The position numbers and the translations under genes are program-made. This document shows, piece by piece, positions 17,655 to 25,929 of a stretch of DNA of 64,000 bases. The stretch's first letter is position 1. The number at the start of each line of letters is the position of its first letter. The notes under the pieces were generated by a model. The model saw only the letters and a list, made by a program, of their open reading frames with translations. It was not told the DNA's origin and did no database searches. The stretch lies in assembly GCF_004522215.1 (NCBI RefSeq), contig NZ_SDLR01000001.1, positions 620,001 through 684,000 of the forward strand. The letters run 5' to 3'. This DNA comes from Ammoniphilus sp. YIM 78166 (lineage in GTDB: Bacteria; Bacillota; Bacilli; Aneurinibacillales; RAOX-1).

Positions 17655-18479
17655 TTGAGCAAAGCGTTATTTACGGTTGTTATTCCTACTTTTAATAGAC
17701 GAAATACGATTAGTAAAGCAATTGAAAGTGTCCTAGACCAAAGCTATAAGAATTGGGAATTACTGATTATCGATGATGCCTCAACAGATGATACGTTAAA
17801 AGTGATTGAGTCTTTTTTAACGGAAAAAAGAATTCGTTATGTTAGACTCCAAGAAAATGTAGGCATTTCAAAGGTAATGAATAAAGCATTAGAGCTTGTG
17901 AGTACACCCTATTTCGTACAGCTAGACTCGGATGATTGGTTTGAAAGTAAGGCATTGAGTGAGTTTCATAAGGCTATCCAAAAAGCTCCGAAAGAAACCG
18001 CCTTATTTTATGGAAATATAAAGATGGTAGCGGATCGAGATGGCAAACTCGAGGTCAAACGTTATATTAAGCATCGTAGGTTTGAGGACAAATATGATTT
18101 TTTGCGATATCTAAAAAATATGCTTCAACCCAGGTGCTTCCGAACAGAAGCTGTAAGATCTGTCGGCGGTTGGGATACCAATGATCCGTTTGAAGGCAGG
18201 TTTATGGAAGACAGGCGGATATGCTTAAAATTAATTGAGAGCTATCCAATTTATTGGATAAATAAACATTTAGGTAACAGAAGAAAGCACGGTAACCAGC
18301 TTACACAAAAGGACTCTATTGAGAAACGAAATCTTCTAAGAAAACTCGTTATTGAACACTATTTAGAGAAGTGGGGCAATGAGTATATTCCTATTTATAC
18401 GATAGGAAAGTCTGGCTATTTGAAAATATCCCAATTGGTTAAAACTAGTGACAGCGCCCAGGGGGAAGAGTATGCGTAA
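17655..18479 (+). CDS. Family 2 glycosyltransferase
   Basis: A 274-residue paralogue of the previous gene: LFTVVIPTFNRRNTISKAIE, LIIDDASTDDT, FVQLDSDDWFES. I chose TTG 17655, which follows AGAGAGGTGAT at good spacing; GTG 17646 lies within that site. An ATG at 17651 is out of frame. The 3' end overlaps the next gene by eight bases. The two tandem copies differ most in their last ~60 residues, where acceptor specificity would be expected. Confidence 0.84.
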   Translation: MSKALFTVVIPTFNRRNTISKAIESVLDQSYKNWELLIIDDASTDDTLKVIESFLTEKRIRYVRLQENVGISKVMNKALELVSTPYFVQLDSDDWFESKALSEFHKAIQKAPKETALFYGNIKMVADRDGKLEVKRYIKHRRFEDKYDFLRYLKNMLQPRCFRTEAVRSVGGWDTNDPFEGRFMEDRRICLKLIESYPIYWINKHLGNRRKHGNQLTQKDSIEKRNLLRKLVIEHYLEKWGNEYIPIYTIGKSGYLKISQLVKTSDSAQGEEYA

Positions 18480-19218
18480 AAAATGCATTATCTTCAATCT
18501 AAGTTTTAATGAGCTGAAGAAGAAGAATCGAAATAACGGTCAAGATCATGTTGCAAGACTAACTAAACCTTGGATCGATTATCGAATGTCCATCTTCATG
18601 AAGTATACCTGTAAAAGTTTTAAAGCCCAGACGAATCAGGATTTTATTGCTCTAATTAAATATGATCCTCAATCCGATAAGCACATACAAGAAAGTTTAA
18701 ATCAATATGATAAGCTTCCAGCAAACATACAATTCATCAAGGCCGAAGAGTTTGATGATCATGTTGCTGAACATGCTATCGGCTCTGATTTTTTATATCT
18801 GGTGAGATTAGACTCCGATGATATGTACCATAGGACTTTTGTACAGCAATTACACGACGCTGTACCTAAAGAGAAAACGTTAGTCCTGATTTGTAGTAAA
18901 GGCTATAAATATGATTGTACGAATCAGCTTCTATCAATTGACCCTCGGAAGTCCCCGCCCTTCTATACCCTTATCTATAAAACAGAGGAGTATCTTAAGG
19001 GGGTGAGATATTTATTAAAAGGCGGCCATCCAGGTGCCATCAAGCTTCCACATGAGTATATGCCCAAGCAGAACTATGTATATATCATACACAACCGAAA
19101 TATTAGAGGGACATTTAATCAAGATAAGGTGATAGAGGATAATCCGGAAAAAATAAAAAGGCTGCTGAAAAGATTTACAAAAAAGCAGAAGGCAAAACAA
19201 GATCATACGATTTTTTAG
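18472..19218 (+). CDS. Putative rhamnosyltransferase-like glycosyltransferase
   Basis: A 248-residue homologue of the gene at 7580, sharing SFNELKKKNRNNGQDHVARL, IFMKYTCKSFKAQTNQDF, LVRLDSDDMYHRTFVQQLHD, DPRKSPPFYTLIYKTEEYL and a HPGAIKLPHEYMPKQNYVYI C-terminal segment. ATG 18472 follows GGGGGAAGAG and overlaps the previous stop by eight bases. The DSDD motif indicates a metal-dependent GT-A enzyme. Having one copy in each glycosyltransferase block suggests that both blocks build related structures. Confidence 0.75.
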   Translation: MRKKCIIFNLSFNELKKKNRNNGQDHVARLTKPWIDYRMSIFMKYTCKSFKAQTNQDFIALIKYDPQSDKHIQESLNQYDKLPANIQFIKAEEFDDHVAEHAIGSDFLYLVRLDSDDMYHRTFVQQLHDAVPKEKTLVLICSKGYKYDCTNQLLSIDPRKSPPFYTLIYKTEEYLKGVRYLLKGGHPGAIKLPHEYMPKQNYVYIIHNRNIRGTFNQDKVIEDNPEKIKRLLKRFTKKQKAKQDHTIF

Positions 19219-19228
19219 GAGGTTAACC

Positions 19229-20356
19229 ATGAATGTGGATTGGTTGATTGTCGGAGCGGGCTTCACGGGAGCTACTCTGTCCGAACGCCTTGCATCCCAA
19301 TGTAATGCAAAGGTATTGTTAGTTGACAAGAGGGATCATATCGGAGGCAATTCTTATGATTGCTATAATGAGGACGGAATTTTGATTCATAAGTATGGCT
19401 CGCACACATTTCATACTAATTCTCAGATGGTATGGAATTATTTGTCCCAATTTACCGAGTGGCGTACTTATTTTCACCAGGTATTAACGGTGGTTGATGG
19501 CAAAAAGATTCCTGTACCGTTTAATTTGAATTCGCTCTATGCCCTTTTTCCACCTAGATATGCCGAAAAATTGGAGGAGCTGCTCATTCAGCATTTTGGT
19601 TTTGGTGTCAAGGTACCCATTCTGAAGCTTCGGGAAACAGCTAGCGGAGATTTAAGTTTTTTAGCGGAATATGTATACAAAAAAGTATACTACGAATATA
19701 CGTTAAAGCATTGGCAATTAAATCCTCAAGAATTAGATCGTTCGGTAACTGCTCGGGTACCTGTATATATTAGTAGGGATAATCGTTATTTTCAGGATAC
19801 TTACCAGGGCATGCCTAAACATGGTTATGCTGTACTATTTAGCCGAATGCTCCGTCACCCTAATATTAAGCTCTTATTAAATACGGACTATCGTGAGCTT
19901 TTGGGAAGCATCAGGTTCAAGCGCATGATATATACTGGACCGATTGACGAGTTTTTTCAGTACAAACATGGTACTCTTCCTTATCGCAGTCTTCGTTTTG
20001 ATTTTGAAACGATTAATCAAGAGTATTATCAAGAAGTAGGCACCATTAACTATCCTCATGAGTATGACTTTACCCGTATATTGGAACAAAAACATCTGAC
20101 AGGACAAAAAGCCTCTCATACTACCATCTCCCATGTGTTTCCACAATCCTATGACCCTAAAGTAAATGACCCTTACTATCCTATCCCTCGTGAAGACAAT
20201 AGGAAAATTTACAGTTTGTATTTACAAGAAGCGGATCAAATTAAAGATAAAGTCTTATTTGCAGGCCGGTTGGCAGACTACAAGTATTATAACATGGACC
20301 AGGCGGTTGCACGGGCCTTGACACTGTTTAAGGAAATAGCTTCAAAGAATATATAA
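19229..20356 (+). CDS. glf: UDP-galactopyranose mutase
   Basis: Flavoenzyme that interconverts UDP-galactopyranose and UDP-galactofuranose. The 375-residue product starts with the FAD-binding WLIVGAGFTGATLSERLA, followed by VDKRDHIGGNSYD, the family signature YGSHTFHTN, FNLNSLYALFP, and a C-terminal FAGRLADYKYYNMDQAV that closes the FAD site. Length is typical. ATG 19229 lies behind AGGAGGTTAACC. Its presence implies that the glycan contains galactofuranose and that one or more of the neighbouring transferases uses UDP-Galf. It is co-oriented with its neighbours at 10-16 base spacing, in one operon. Confidence 0.93.
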   Translation: MNVDWLIVGAGFTGATLSERLASQCNAKVLLVDKRDHIGGNSYDCYNEDGILIHKYGSHTFHTNSQMVWNYLSQFTEWRTYFHQVLTVVDGKKIPVPFNLNSLYALFPPRYAEKLEELLIQHFGFGVKVPILKLRETASGDLSFLAEYVYKKVYYEYTLKHWQLNPQELDRSVTARVPVYISRDNRYFQDTYQGMPKHGYAVLFSRMLRHPNIKLLLNTDYRELLGSIRFKRMIYTGPIDEFFQYKHGTLPYRSLRFDFETINQEYYQEVGTINYPHEYDFTRILEQKHLTGQKASHTTISHVFPQSYDPKVNDPYYPIPREDNRKIYSLYLQEADQIKDKVLFAGRLADYKYYNMDQAVARALTLFKEIASKNI

Positions 20357-20372
20357 TATCGGAGGTGAATGT

Positions 20373-21149
20373 ATGATTTGTTATGCTCTCCTTGCACATG
20401 AAGATGAAAAGGGGTTGCTTCAACAAGTACGGAATATTAAGAAATACAACAGGGATGATGTGTTTATTGTTTTGTATAACGGAGGGCACAATAGGAAATT
20501 TGGGAAAAAAGTAGCAAAGAAAGAAAAGATACAGATATGTCCATATAGCAGACCATTTGAACCGAAGGGTACAGGTAGGATGTTTTATGATGTAGCCAGA
20601 TGGCTTGAAGAAACGAAAGTTAAATATGATTATTTAGTTTATTTTGAATCCGACATGATGTTTGTCAATCATGGGTTTGAAGATACTCTTGATGAATTAC
20701 TTAAAGACCATGACTGTGTTTGGAAAATCGCCCGGACTATATCAGATCCTCATAAAACAAAGTGGGAGCCAGGTAAGATGATGCTCGAAGTAATAGAGCC
20801 TTGGGTAGATATCTTTCCAGGGGGCACTCTTACTAGAACTTTCAATCCTCTACAAACCTATCGTCGAAGCATGATTTCCAAGATGCTAAAAAAAATCCAT
20901 CCGGACAGATTGGAGGAATTTTTTTCAAAGGTAAAAATCAGGTGCATGGGGGAAATGCTTTATCCTTCTCTTGCAGCTGCATGTGGGGCAAAAATTCGGA
21001 CTTTCCCAGGGGCAACGAAAAAATTCCTGAGGTGGAGACCTCCCTTAACCGTAAAAGATATTAAACGAGCGAAAGAGAAAAACAATATCTTTGCAGTACA
21101 TCCTGTAAAGGATAAGGAAGTACGGGAATGGATCTATAAAAACCTCTAA
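20373..21149 (+). CDS. Glycosyltransferase-like protein, family not firmly identified
   Basis: A 258-residue protein with a GT-A-like look. It starts MICYALLAHEDEKGLLQQV, has a conserved YSRPFEPKGTGRMFYDVARW, an acidic ESDMMFVNHGFED around residue 92 that could serve as the metal site, and a GEMLYPSLAAACGAKIRTFP segment. The opening resembles family 14 enzymes, but I cannot assign a family with confidence. It is a full-length paralogue of the gene at 22308, with the enolase-superfamily gene between them. Most likely a cytoplasmic transferase. Confidence 0.55.
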   Translation: MICYALLAHEDEKGLLQQVRNIKKYNRDDVFIVLYNGGHNRKFGKKVAKKEKIQICPYSRPFEPKGTGRMFYDVARWLEETKVKYDYLVYFESDMMFVNHGFEDTLDELLKDHDCVWKIARTISDPHKTKWEPGKMMLEVIEPWVDIFPGGTLTRTFNPLQTYRRSMISKMLKKIHPDRLEEFFSKVKIRCMGEMLYPSLAAACGAKIRTFPGATKKFLRWRPPLTVKDIKRAKEKNNIFAVHPVKDKEVREWIYKNL

Positions 21150-21162
21150 GGGAGGAAGGATA

Positions 21163-22311
21163 GTGGATTTGTCATATTTCCTAGATTCCGATGTACGGAT
21201 AGAAAAAATTGAATGGGTGCGACTGCCGGGAGAACGGTGGAGAGAAATTGGCTGTAATGCTAGGAAGGGTTGGCATGGAAAAGTATATATCAATGAAGTG
21301 GCGCGCGTAACTATTGCGGGCATTACCGGATTCGGATGGTCACCGGTTAATCAATCCCAGGCAAGTCATTGGATTGGTACACCAATAAAAGACGTCTTTA
21401 GTGCAAACGGGAGAGTAAATGAACCATTTCGGTCTATGGAGTATCCTTTATTGGATTGGTTGGGGAAAATTACAAATACACCCGTTTATGCCTTGATTAC
21501 AGATAACAGATCGAATAAAGTTCAAGTGCCTATTTACGAAACAACACTATACTTTGATGATCTTCATTTGTCTAACCAGCAGGAAGCCATAAAGTTTATG
21601 CAGAACAGAGCGATGGAAGGATGGGCCATAGGGCACCGTTCCTTTAAAATCAAAGTTGGCCGCGGAGCACGCCATATGCCTCTACTAGAAGGGGTCAACA
21701 GAGATATAGCTATTATCAATGGTATACGCGAAGCAGTAGGTTCAAGCGCTCATATTATGATAGACGCAAATAATAGCTATAATTTGAATATTACCAAGCA
21801 AGTCCTTTCCGAGACAGCCCATTCTAAGCTTACATTTATAGAGGAGCCTTTCTATGAGGATCCCGTTCTGTTAGAAGACTTGCAAGAATGGATGGACTTG
21901 TGTGGGATCGATGTCCTAGTAGCTGATGGTGAAGGGTTAACCGCTGCTCCTGCCCTTGTTGAGTGGGCAATGAAGGGTCTAATTGACGTTATTCAATATG
22001 ATATCCGATTCTACGGTTTCAACAAGCTTTTGGAACTGGAAGATCGCTTGAAGGGAACGAATGTAAAACAAGCGCCTCACAATTATGGGGGCCCCTTTGG
22101 AAATTACGCGAGTGCTCATATCGCTCCCTACATGAAAAAATTCACATTTATTGAATGGGACGAAGTTAATATACCCGGAGTAGATACTTCAGCCTATCAG
22201 ATTGATGAGGGTAGAGTGCTTGTCCCTAATCTTCCAGGTTTCGGATTAGAGCTGGATGACCGATACTTTCTAAAAAAAATACAGAGTGAAGGCTGGACAA
22301 TAAGAATATGA
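21163..22311 (+). CDS. Enolase-superfamily enzyme (mandelate racemase/acid-sugar dehydratase-like)
   Basis: A 382-residue member of the enolase superfamily. Expected metal ligands are Asp201 (MIDANNSY), Glu227/228 (FIEEPFYED) and Asp255 (LVADGEG). A KxK motif (FKIKVG, Lys162 and Lys164) supplies the base on one face, and APHNYGG (His306) could supply acid/base on the other. The second lysine of the muconate-lactonising subgroup is absent (VIQYDIRFYG), so a dehydratase- or racemase-type reaction on an acid sugar is more likely than dipeptide epimerisation. GTG 21163 follows GGGAGGAAGG. It overlaps the next gene by four bases and is embedded among glycosyltransferases, which is unusual for this family. 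Confidence 0.78.
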   Translation: MDLSYFLDSDVRIEKIEWVRLPGERWREIGCNARKGWHGKVYINEVARVTIAGITGFGWSPVNQSQASHWIGTPIKDVFSANGRVNEPFRSMEYPLLDWLGKITNTPVYALITDNRSNKVQVPIYETTLYFDDLHLSNQQEAIKFMQNRAMEGWAIGHRSFKIKVGRGARHMPLLEGVNRDIAIINGIREAVGSSAHIMIDANNSYNLNITKQVLSETAHSKLTFIEEPFYEDPVLLEDLQEWMDLCGIDVLVADGEGLTAAPALVEWAMKGLIDVIQYDIRFYGFNKLLELEDRLKGTNVKQAPHNYGGPFGNYASAHIAPYMKKFTFIEWDEVNIPGVDTSAYQIDEGRVLVPNLPGFGLELDDRYFLKKIQSEGWTIRI

Positions 22312-23081
22312 TTGTCTATGCCCTGCTCGCTCATGAAAATGAAGAGGCTCTTCTACGTCAGGTAAGAAACATCAAAAAATTTAATCGTAAAGACACACAA
22401 ATTGTTTTATACAATGGTGGCTTCAATAAAGATTTTGGAAAAATTACAGAAAAGCTAGAAAATATTCACATCTGTCCTTATAGTCGGCCTTTTGAACCTT
22501 TGATGACCGGCCGCATGTTTTATGATGTAGCAAGATGGCTTAAAGAGAATAGGGTCAAATATAATTATCTTGTTTATACCGAGTACGACATGATGTTTGT
22601 TAATCATGGCTTTGAGGATCGGCTTGATGAATTACTGATGGGGTATGATTGTATATGGAAATTTACGAAAACTTATAAAGCTTATGATCAAAAAATATGG
22701 AAACCAGCAGAAAGACTACTGAAAGAGCAGGAAGCTTGGAAGGATATCCTCCCAGGAAATCAAATATACCGAACATCTAATCCTTTGCAGTGTTATAAGA
22801 GAAAAATAGTAAAAAAAATGCTAGCCAGAATTGACGAGGAAAGAATGGAGCAATTTTTTTCCTCAGTAAAAGTTAGAAATTTGGGTGAGATGCTTTATCC
22901 TACACTAGCAGCAGTAAGCGGAGCAAAATTTAGGAGGTATCCAAAGCCTTTTCGAAAGTTTCTGAGATGGAAGCCGTCTCTTACGATTAAAGAGGTTAAG
23001 AAGGCTAAGAAGCATGGAGATATCTATGTGGTTCACCCGGTTAAAGATGAAGAGGTACAGGATTGGCTTTACAGCCATTAG
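22308..23081 (+). CDS. Glycosyltransferase-like protein, paralogue of the gene at 20373
   Basis: A 257-residue homologue of the gene at 20373, sharing YALLAHENEEALLRQVRNIK, YSRPFEPLMTGRMFYDVARW, a YTEYDMMFVNHGFEDRLDEL acidic motif and KVRNLGEMLYPTLAAVSGAK. The putative metal-site residues differ between the copies (ESDMM versus EYDMM), so one may lack a ligand. It has no good ribosome binding site of its own and starts in the stop of the enolase-like gene (ATGA), so translation is probably coupled. Confidence 0.55.
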   Translation: MIVYALLAHENEEALLRQVRNIKKFNRKDTQIVLYNGGFNKDFGKITEKLENIHICPYSRPFEPLMTGRMFYDVARWLKENRVKYNYLVYTEYDMMFVNHGFEDRLDELLMGYDCIWKFTKTYKAYDQKIWKPAERLLKEQEAWKDILPGNQIYRTSNPLQCYKRKIVKKMLARIDEERMEQFFSSVKVRNLGEMLYPTLAAVSGAKFRRYPKPFRKFLRWKPSLTIKEVKKAKKHGDIYVVHPVKDEEVQDWLYSH

Positions 23082-23108
23082 CCAAATCGATTTAAAGGGA
23101 GAGACAAA

Positions 23109-24122
23109 ATGCTCATTTGTAGTATTACTACGAATAACCACATTCCCAGGGCAAAAGTAATGGCAAGATCTATCAAGGAGCATATGCCTGATGCGAAAAT
23201 GATTTTATGCGTGGTGGAAAAGAAGCTAGATCCTTCCTTATGGGAGTTTTCTCATTTTGATCATTTAGTATTGGCCAAGGATTTGGGAATAAATGATTTT
23301 GAAACTTTTATATTCAAATATAACCGATTTGAAGCTGCTAATTCATTAAAAGCTAAACTTTTAAAATATTGTCTTAAAAAGTTCCGCGGGAAGCCTATTT
23401 TATATTTAGATACAGATATTCGTTTATACGGACCGCTTACTGAAATCCAAGGATTATTGAAAAAATATGACATCTTATTTACACCACATATAGTAAGACC
23501 AATTGGAAAAGCATCGCATATACCCAAATTCGAGCTGCCTATTCTACGAACAGGAATATTTAATGCAGGCTTTATGGCGCTAAAACGGTCAAAGGAGTCT
23601 CGTCGTTTTCTTGACTGGTGGGATATGAGGCTGGATCAATACTGTTATAAAGCCTTGGCCGAAGGTCTCTTTTTTGACCAGAAATGGCTGAACTTAGCTC
23701 TTTACTATTTCAATGTCGGTGCGATTACACATCCCGGTTATAATGTTGCTTATTGGAATACCACGAATAGGAAGGTTTCATTAAAAAAAGATAGCTGGCT
23801 AGTTGATGGTGAACCATTAAAATTTTTCCATTTTTCAGGTGCTGAAACCGGGAGATTAAAAAGTATGGTAAAAAAATATGCAGTTGATCGGTCAAGCGTG
23901 AAATGTCTCCTAAACTTAAGGGATAGCTATATTAGTGAATTAAGAGAAATGGGACAAAAGGAACAAAAGAAGGCAGACTGGAGCTATGATTATTTTTCAA
24001 GCGGGGAATTGATTCAGGACGAATCACGAATTGCGTATAGGGTGGGCTACGAGAACTTTAACCAAAATTTTAAGAATCCATTTAATCAATCAAATGCTAC
24101 TTTTATTGAAAAAAATGCATAG
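23109..24122 (+). CDS. GT-A type glycosyltransferase (family 8-like)
   Basis: A 337-residue protein beginning LICSITTNNHIPRAKVMARS, with a metal-binding ILYLDTDIRLYGPL near residue 104, then TGIFNAGFMALKRS, FDQKWLNLALYYF and HPGYNVAYWN followed by FFHFSG. This order (DTD motif, NAGF, DQ, HPGYN, FHFSG) is typical of family 8-like or nucleotide-diphospho-sugar transferases. ATG 23109 follows AAGGGAGAG. It is a paralogue of the gene at 29331. Confidence 0.75.
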   Translation: MLICSITTNNHIPRAKVMARSIKEHMPDAKMILCVVEKKLDPSLWEFSHFDHLVLAKDLGINDFETFIFKYNRFEAANSLKAKLLKYCLKKFRGKPILYLDTDIRLYGPLTEIQGLLKKYDILFTPHIVRPIGKASHIPKFELPILRTGIFNAGFMALKRSKESRRFLDWWDMRLDQYCYKALAEGLFFDQKWLNLALYYFNVGAITHPGYNVAYWNTTNRKVSLKKDSWLVDGEPLKFFHFSGAETGRLKSMVKKYAVDRSSVKCLLNLRDSYISELREMGQKEQKKADWSYDYFSSGELIQDESRIAYRVGYENFNQNFKNPFNQSNATFIEKNA

Positions 24123-24160
24123 GGGATAGTTTAATATTTGTGAAAGGGAAGGAGGAGAGT

Positions 24161-25009
24161 ATGGGAGGGAAAAATAGATTCATCATTTCATGTTTAGGAG
24201 AAAATACAGAAGTTTACCATGAGCGGATTCTAGCGTTAATCAGAACCCTCAAGCATTTTGGAGGAACTATGGCTAAGCAGAAAACCATTGTTTATTTTAA
24301 TGGGGCCAAGGATCCGAAGGTGGAACAAGAGTTAATCAAATTAGGCGTTACGGTTCAGATTAGCAAGCCGTTTGATGTAAGGTCCCCTCATTCAAATAAG
24401 GTGAGAATGCTTGAAATCGATGAGGAGCGTGATTATGATGTCTTATTGATACTTGATTGTGATCTTGTAATTGCGCAAGATTTCGTGGATCAAATTTTGA
24501 ACGATAGAATCCAGGCTGCTCCTGTATATATTGATTTTCTAACCAACAGTCAGTGGCGGCACATTTTCTCTGTATTTGACCTGCGTTTTCCAAAGAAGAA
24601 AATGGAAACTTTCTTAGGGGAGAAAACCGTTCCCTACTATAATTCCGGGGTTATAGCCATACCTAGAAAATATGTTAGGCCTTTAAGAGAATTATGGAAA
24701 AAATATATTAAGCTTCTACTTGATCAATTCGAGGGAAAACTTAACGACATAGCAGAAAAAAGTTACTTTACAGATCAAATTGCTTTAACTCTTGCCCTCC
24801 AAGAAGGGAAGTTTCCCTTCACCCCTTTTCCTCTGGAAATGAATTTTCAAATTAACCAGAGTGTCCACGAAAAATTTTCCCCCGATCTTCGAAAGCCTTA
24901 TATAATACATTACCATAAAAAATTAATAAACAATAAAATTAGAAAAACTGGGTACAAAAACCCTGACAGGTTTATTCGGAAATTAAATCGGTTCCTAAGA
25001 AGGGGGTAA
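24161..25009 (+). CDS. Glycosyltransferase-like protein (GT-A, DXD motif)
   Basis: A 282-residue protein with RFIISCLGENTEVYHERILA at the N-terminus, LLILDCDLVIAQDFVDQIL (DCD as the likely metal site, about residue 97), VPYYNSGVIAIPRKYVRPL and FTDQIALTLALQEG, ending with YIIHYHKK. The layout matches GT-A transferases of the family 8 type, though similarity to the preceding gene is low. ATG 24161 follows AAGGAGGAGAG; the upstream GTG 24140 would add seven residues and lacks a clear binding site. Confidence 0.65.
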   Translation: MGGKNRFIISCLGENTEVYHERILALIRTLKHFGGTMAKQKTIVYFNGAKDPKVEQELIKLGVTVQISKPFDVRSPHSNKVRMLEIDEERDYDVLLILDCDLVIAQDFVDQILNDRIQAAPVYIDFLTNSQWRHIFSVFDLRFPKKKMETFLGEKTVPYYNSGVIAIPRKYVRPLRELWKKYIKLLLDQFEGKLNDIAEKSYFTDQIALTLALQEGKFPFTPFPLEMNFQINQSVHEKFSPDLRKPYIIHYHKKLINNKIRKTGYKNPDRFIRKLNRFLRRG

Positions 25010-25045
25010 CCGCAATAAATAATATGAAAAGACAGGGTTGTACTC

Positions 25046-25567
25046 ATGAACAACCGTAAGAGTTTTCTGAGTAAAAGTGAAACAGAGTCTATAAAGCTAT
25101 GGACAAAACAAATAGAAGAGTCTCCGGAGGAATCCCTAAAATCAAGGGATTGGTCGATATTAAAGTTAAATTATAAAATTGCAGGTACTGGCAAGAATCG
25201 AATTGTTTACGATTTAGACAATGGTCTGGTGCTAAAGGTTTCGATCTCATTAAGGGGAATTAAGCACAACTTCGTAGAGTATGATTTGTATAATACGGTG
25301 TCTTCTTGCCTGAAAGACCATCTTGCTGCGATAGTTGACCATGGCTACGGTTGGAATATTATGGAGAAGTTAGATGTGGAAGTACCTAGATCGAAGAAAA
25401 ATAAGAAGAAGGTGCTAAGAATATATCAGAATTTTATTGAAGAGGGGATCAGACCTCGTGATATCTTAAGCAAAAACAAGAAAAATGCTAGATGGAAAAA
25501 TCTTGGGATGGATCAGGCGGGGAAAATTAAAGTTTTAGATTATGGAGATTTTTTAAGATGGGAATGA
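25046..25567 (+). CDS. Small kinase-fold-like protein within glycosyltransferase operon
   Basis: A 173-residue protein with partial resemblance to protein-kinase folds: a nucleotide-loop-like AGTGKNRIVYDLDNGLVLKVS (split loop and lysine strand), a hinge-like GWNIMEKLDVEVP, an asparagine in ARWKNLGMD where the catalytic loop ends, and a DFG-like IKVLDYGDF at the C-terminus. A canonical HRD is not seen; PRDILSKN may replace it. The position among glycosyltransferases allows two readings: a protein kinase for coat proteins, or a glycan kinase of the WaaP type. It is the last gene before a terminator and a gene-poor stretch. Confidence 0.5.
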   Translation: MNNRKSFLSKSETESIKLWTKQIEESPEESLKSRDWSILKLNYKIAGTGKNRIVYDLDNGLVLKVSISLRGIKHNFVEYDLYNTVSSCLKDHLAAIVDHGYGWNIMEKLDVEVPRSKKNKKKVLRIYQNFIEEGIRPRDILSKNKKNARWKNLGMDQAGKIKVLDYGDFLRWE

Positions 25568-25929
25568 ATAAATTGGATGGGTAAAAGGATCTATTATTTA
25601 AGTAATCCCTTTGCTACCTTGCAATAAGGAGCCATTCCTGTAATGAAGTAGCAACCAACGAAGAAGATTTAAAAGGCTTAGACCACCTTAAGAAAAGAGC
25701 TGATAATAATGGTGTTGATTTGGTTTAGGTAAGAAGTTTCCTCCGAACTAAGCGAGAGACTTCTTTCTTTTATTGTAAGACAGTAATTAGATTATGCTAT
25801 GAATTAAAAATTTGGGTTTTATAGTATGGAAAATTGGGTTTTTCTAACATTCAAAATCATCATATTAAACATAAACTACAAGAGAAACTAAAAGCAGTTA
25901 TTATCAGAGAAAAGAAAGGAATGGAGGTA
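25568..25929 (+). other. Gene-poor stretch with possible gene remnant
   Basis: About 360 bases without a convincing gene. A short open frame (about 25604-25728) ends EVATNEEDLKGLDHLKKRAD followed by NNGVDLV and stop. This looks protein-like but has no start or ribosome binding site, and may be the degraded 3' end of a lost gene. A terminator-like hairpin follows at 25732. The region 25834-25929 is open in frame with the next gene and could be its N-terminal extension. Confidence 0.3.
25732..25772 (+). terminator. Probable Rho-independent terminator
   Basis: Outer stem AGAAGT / ACTTCT with imperfect inner pairing (TTCCTC against GAGAG), followed by TTCTTTTATT. It would end the operon containing glf and the glycosyltransferases up to the kinase-like gene. 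Confidence 0.5.
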
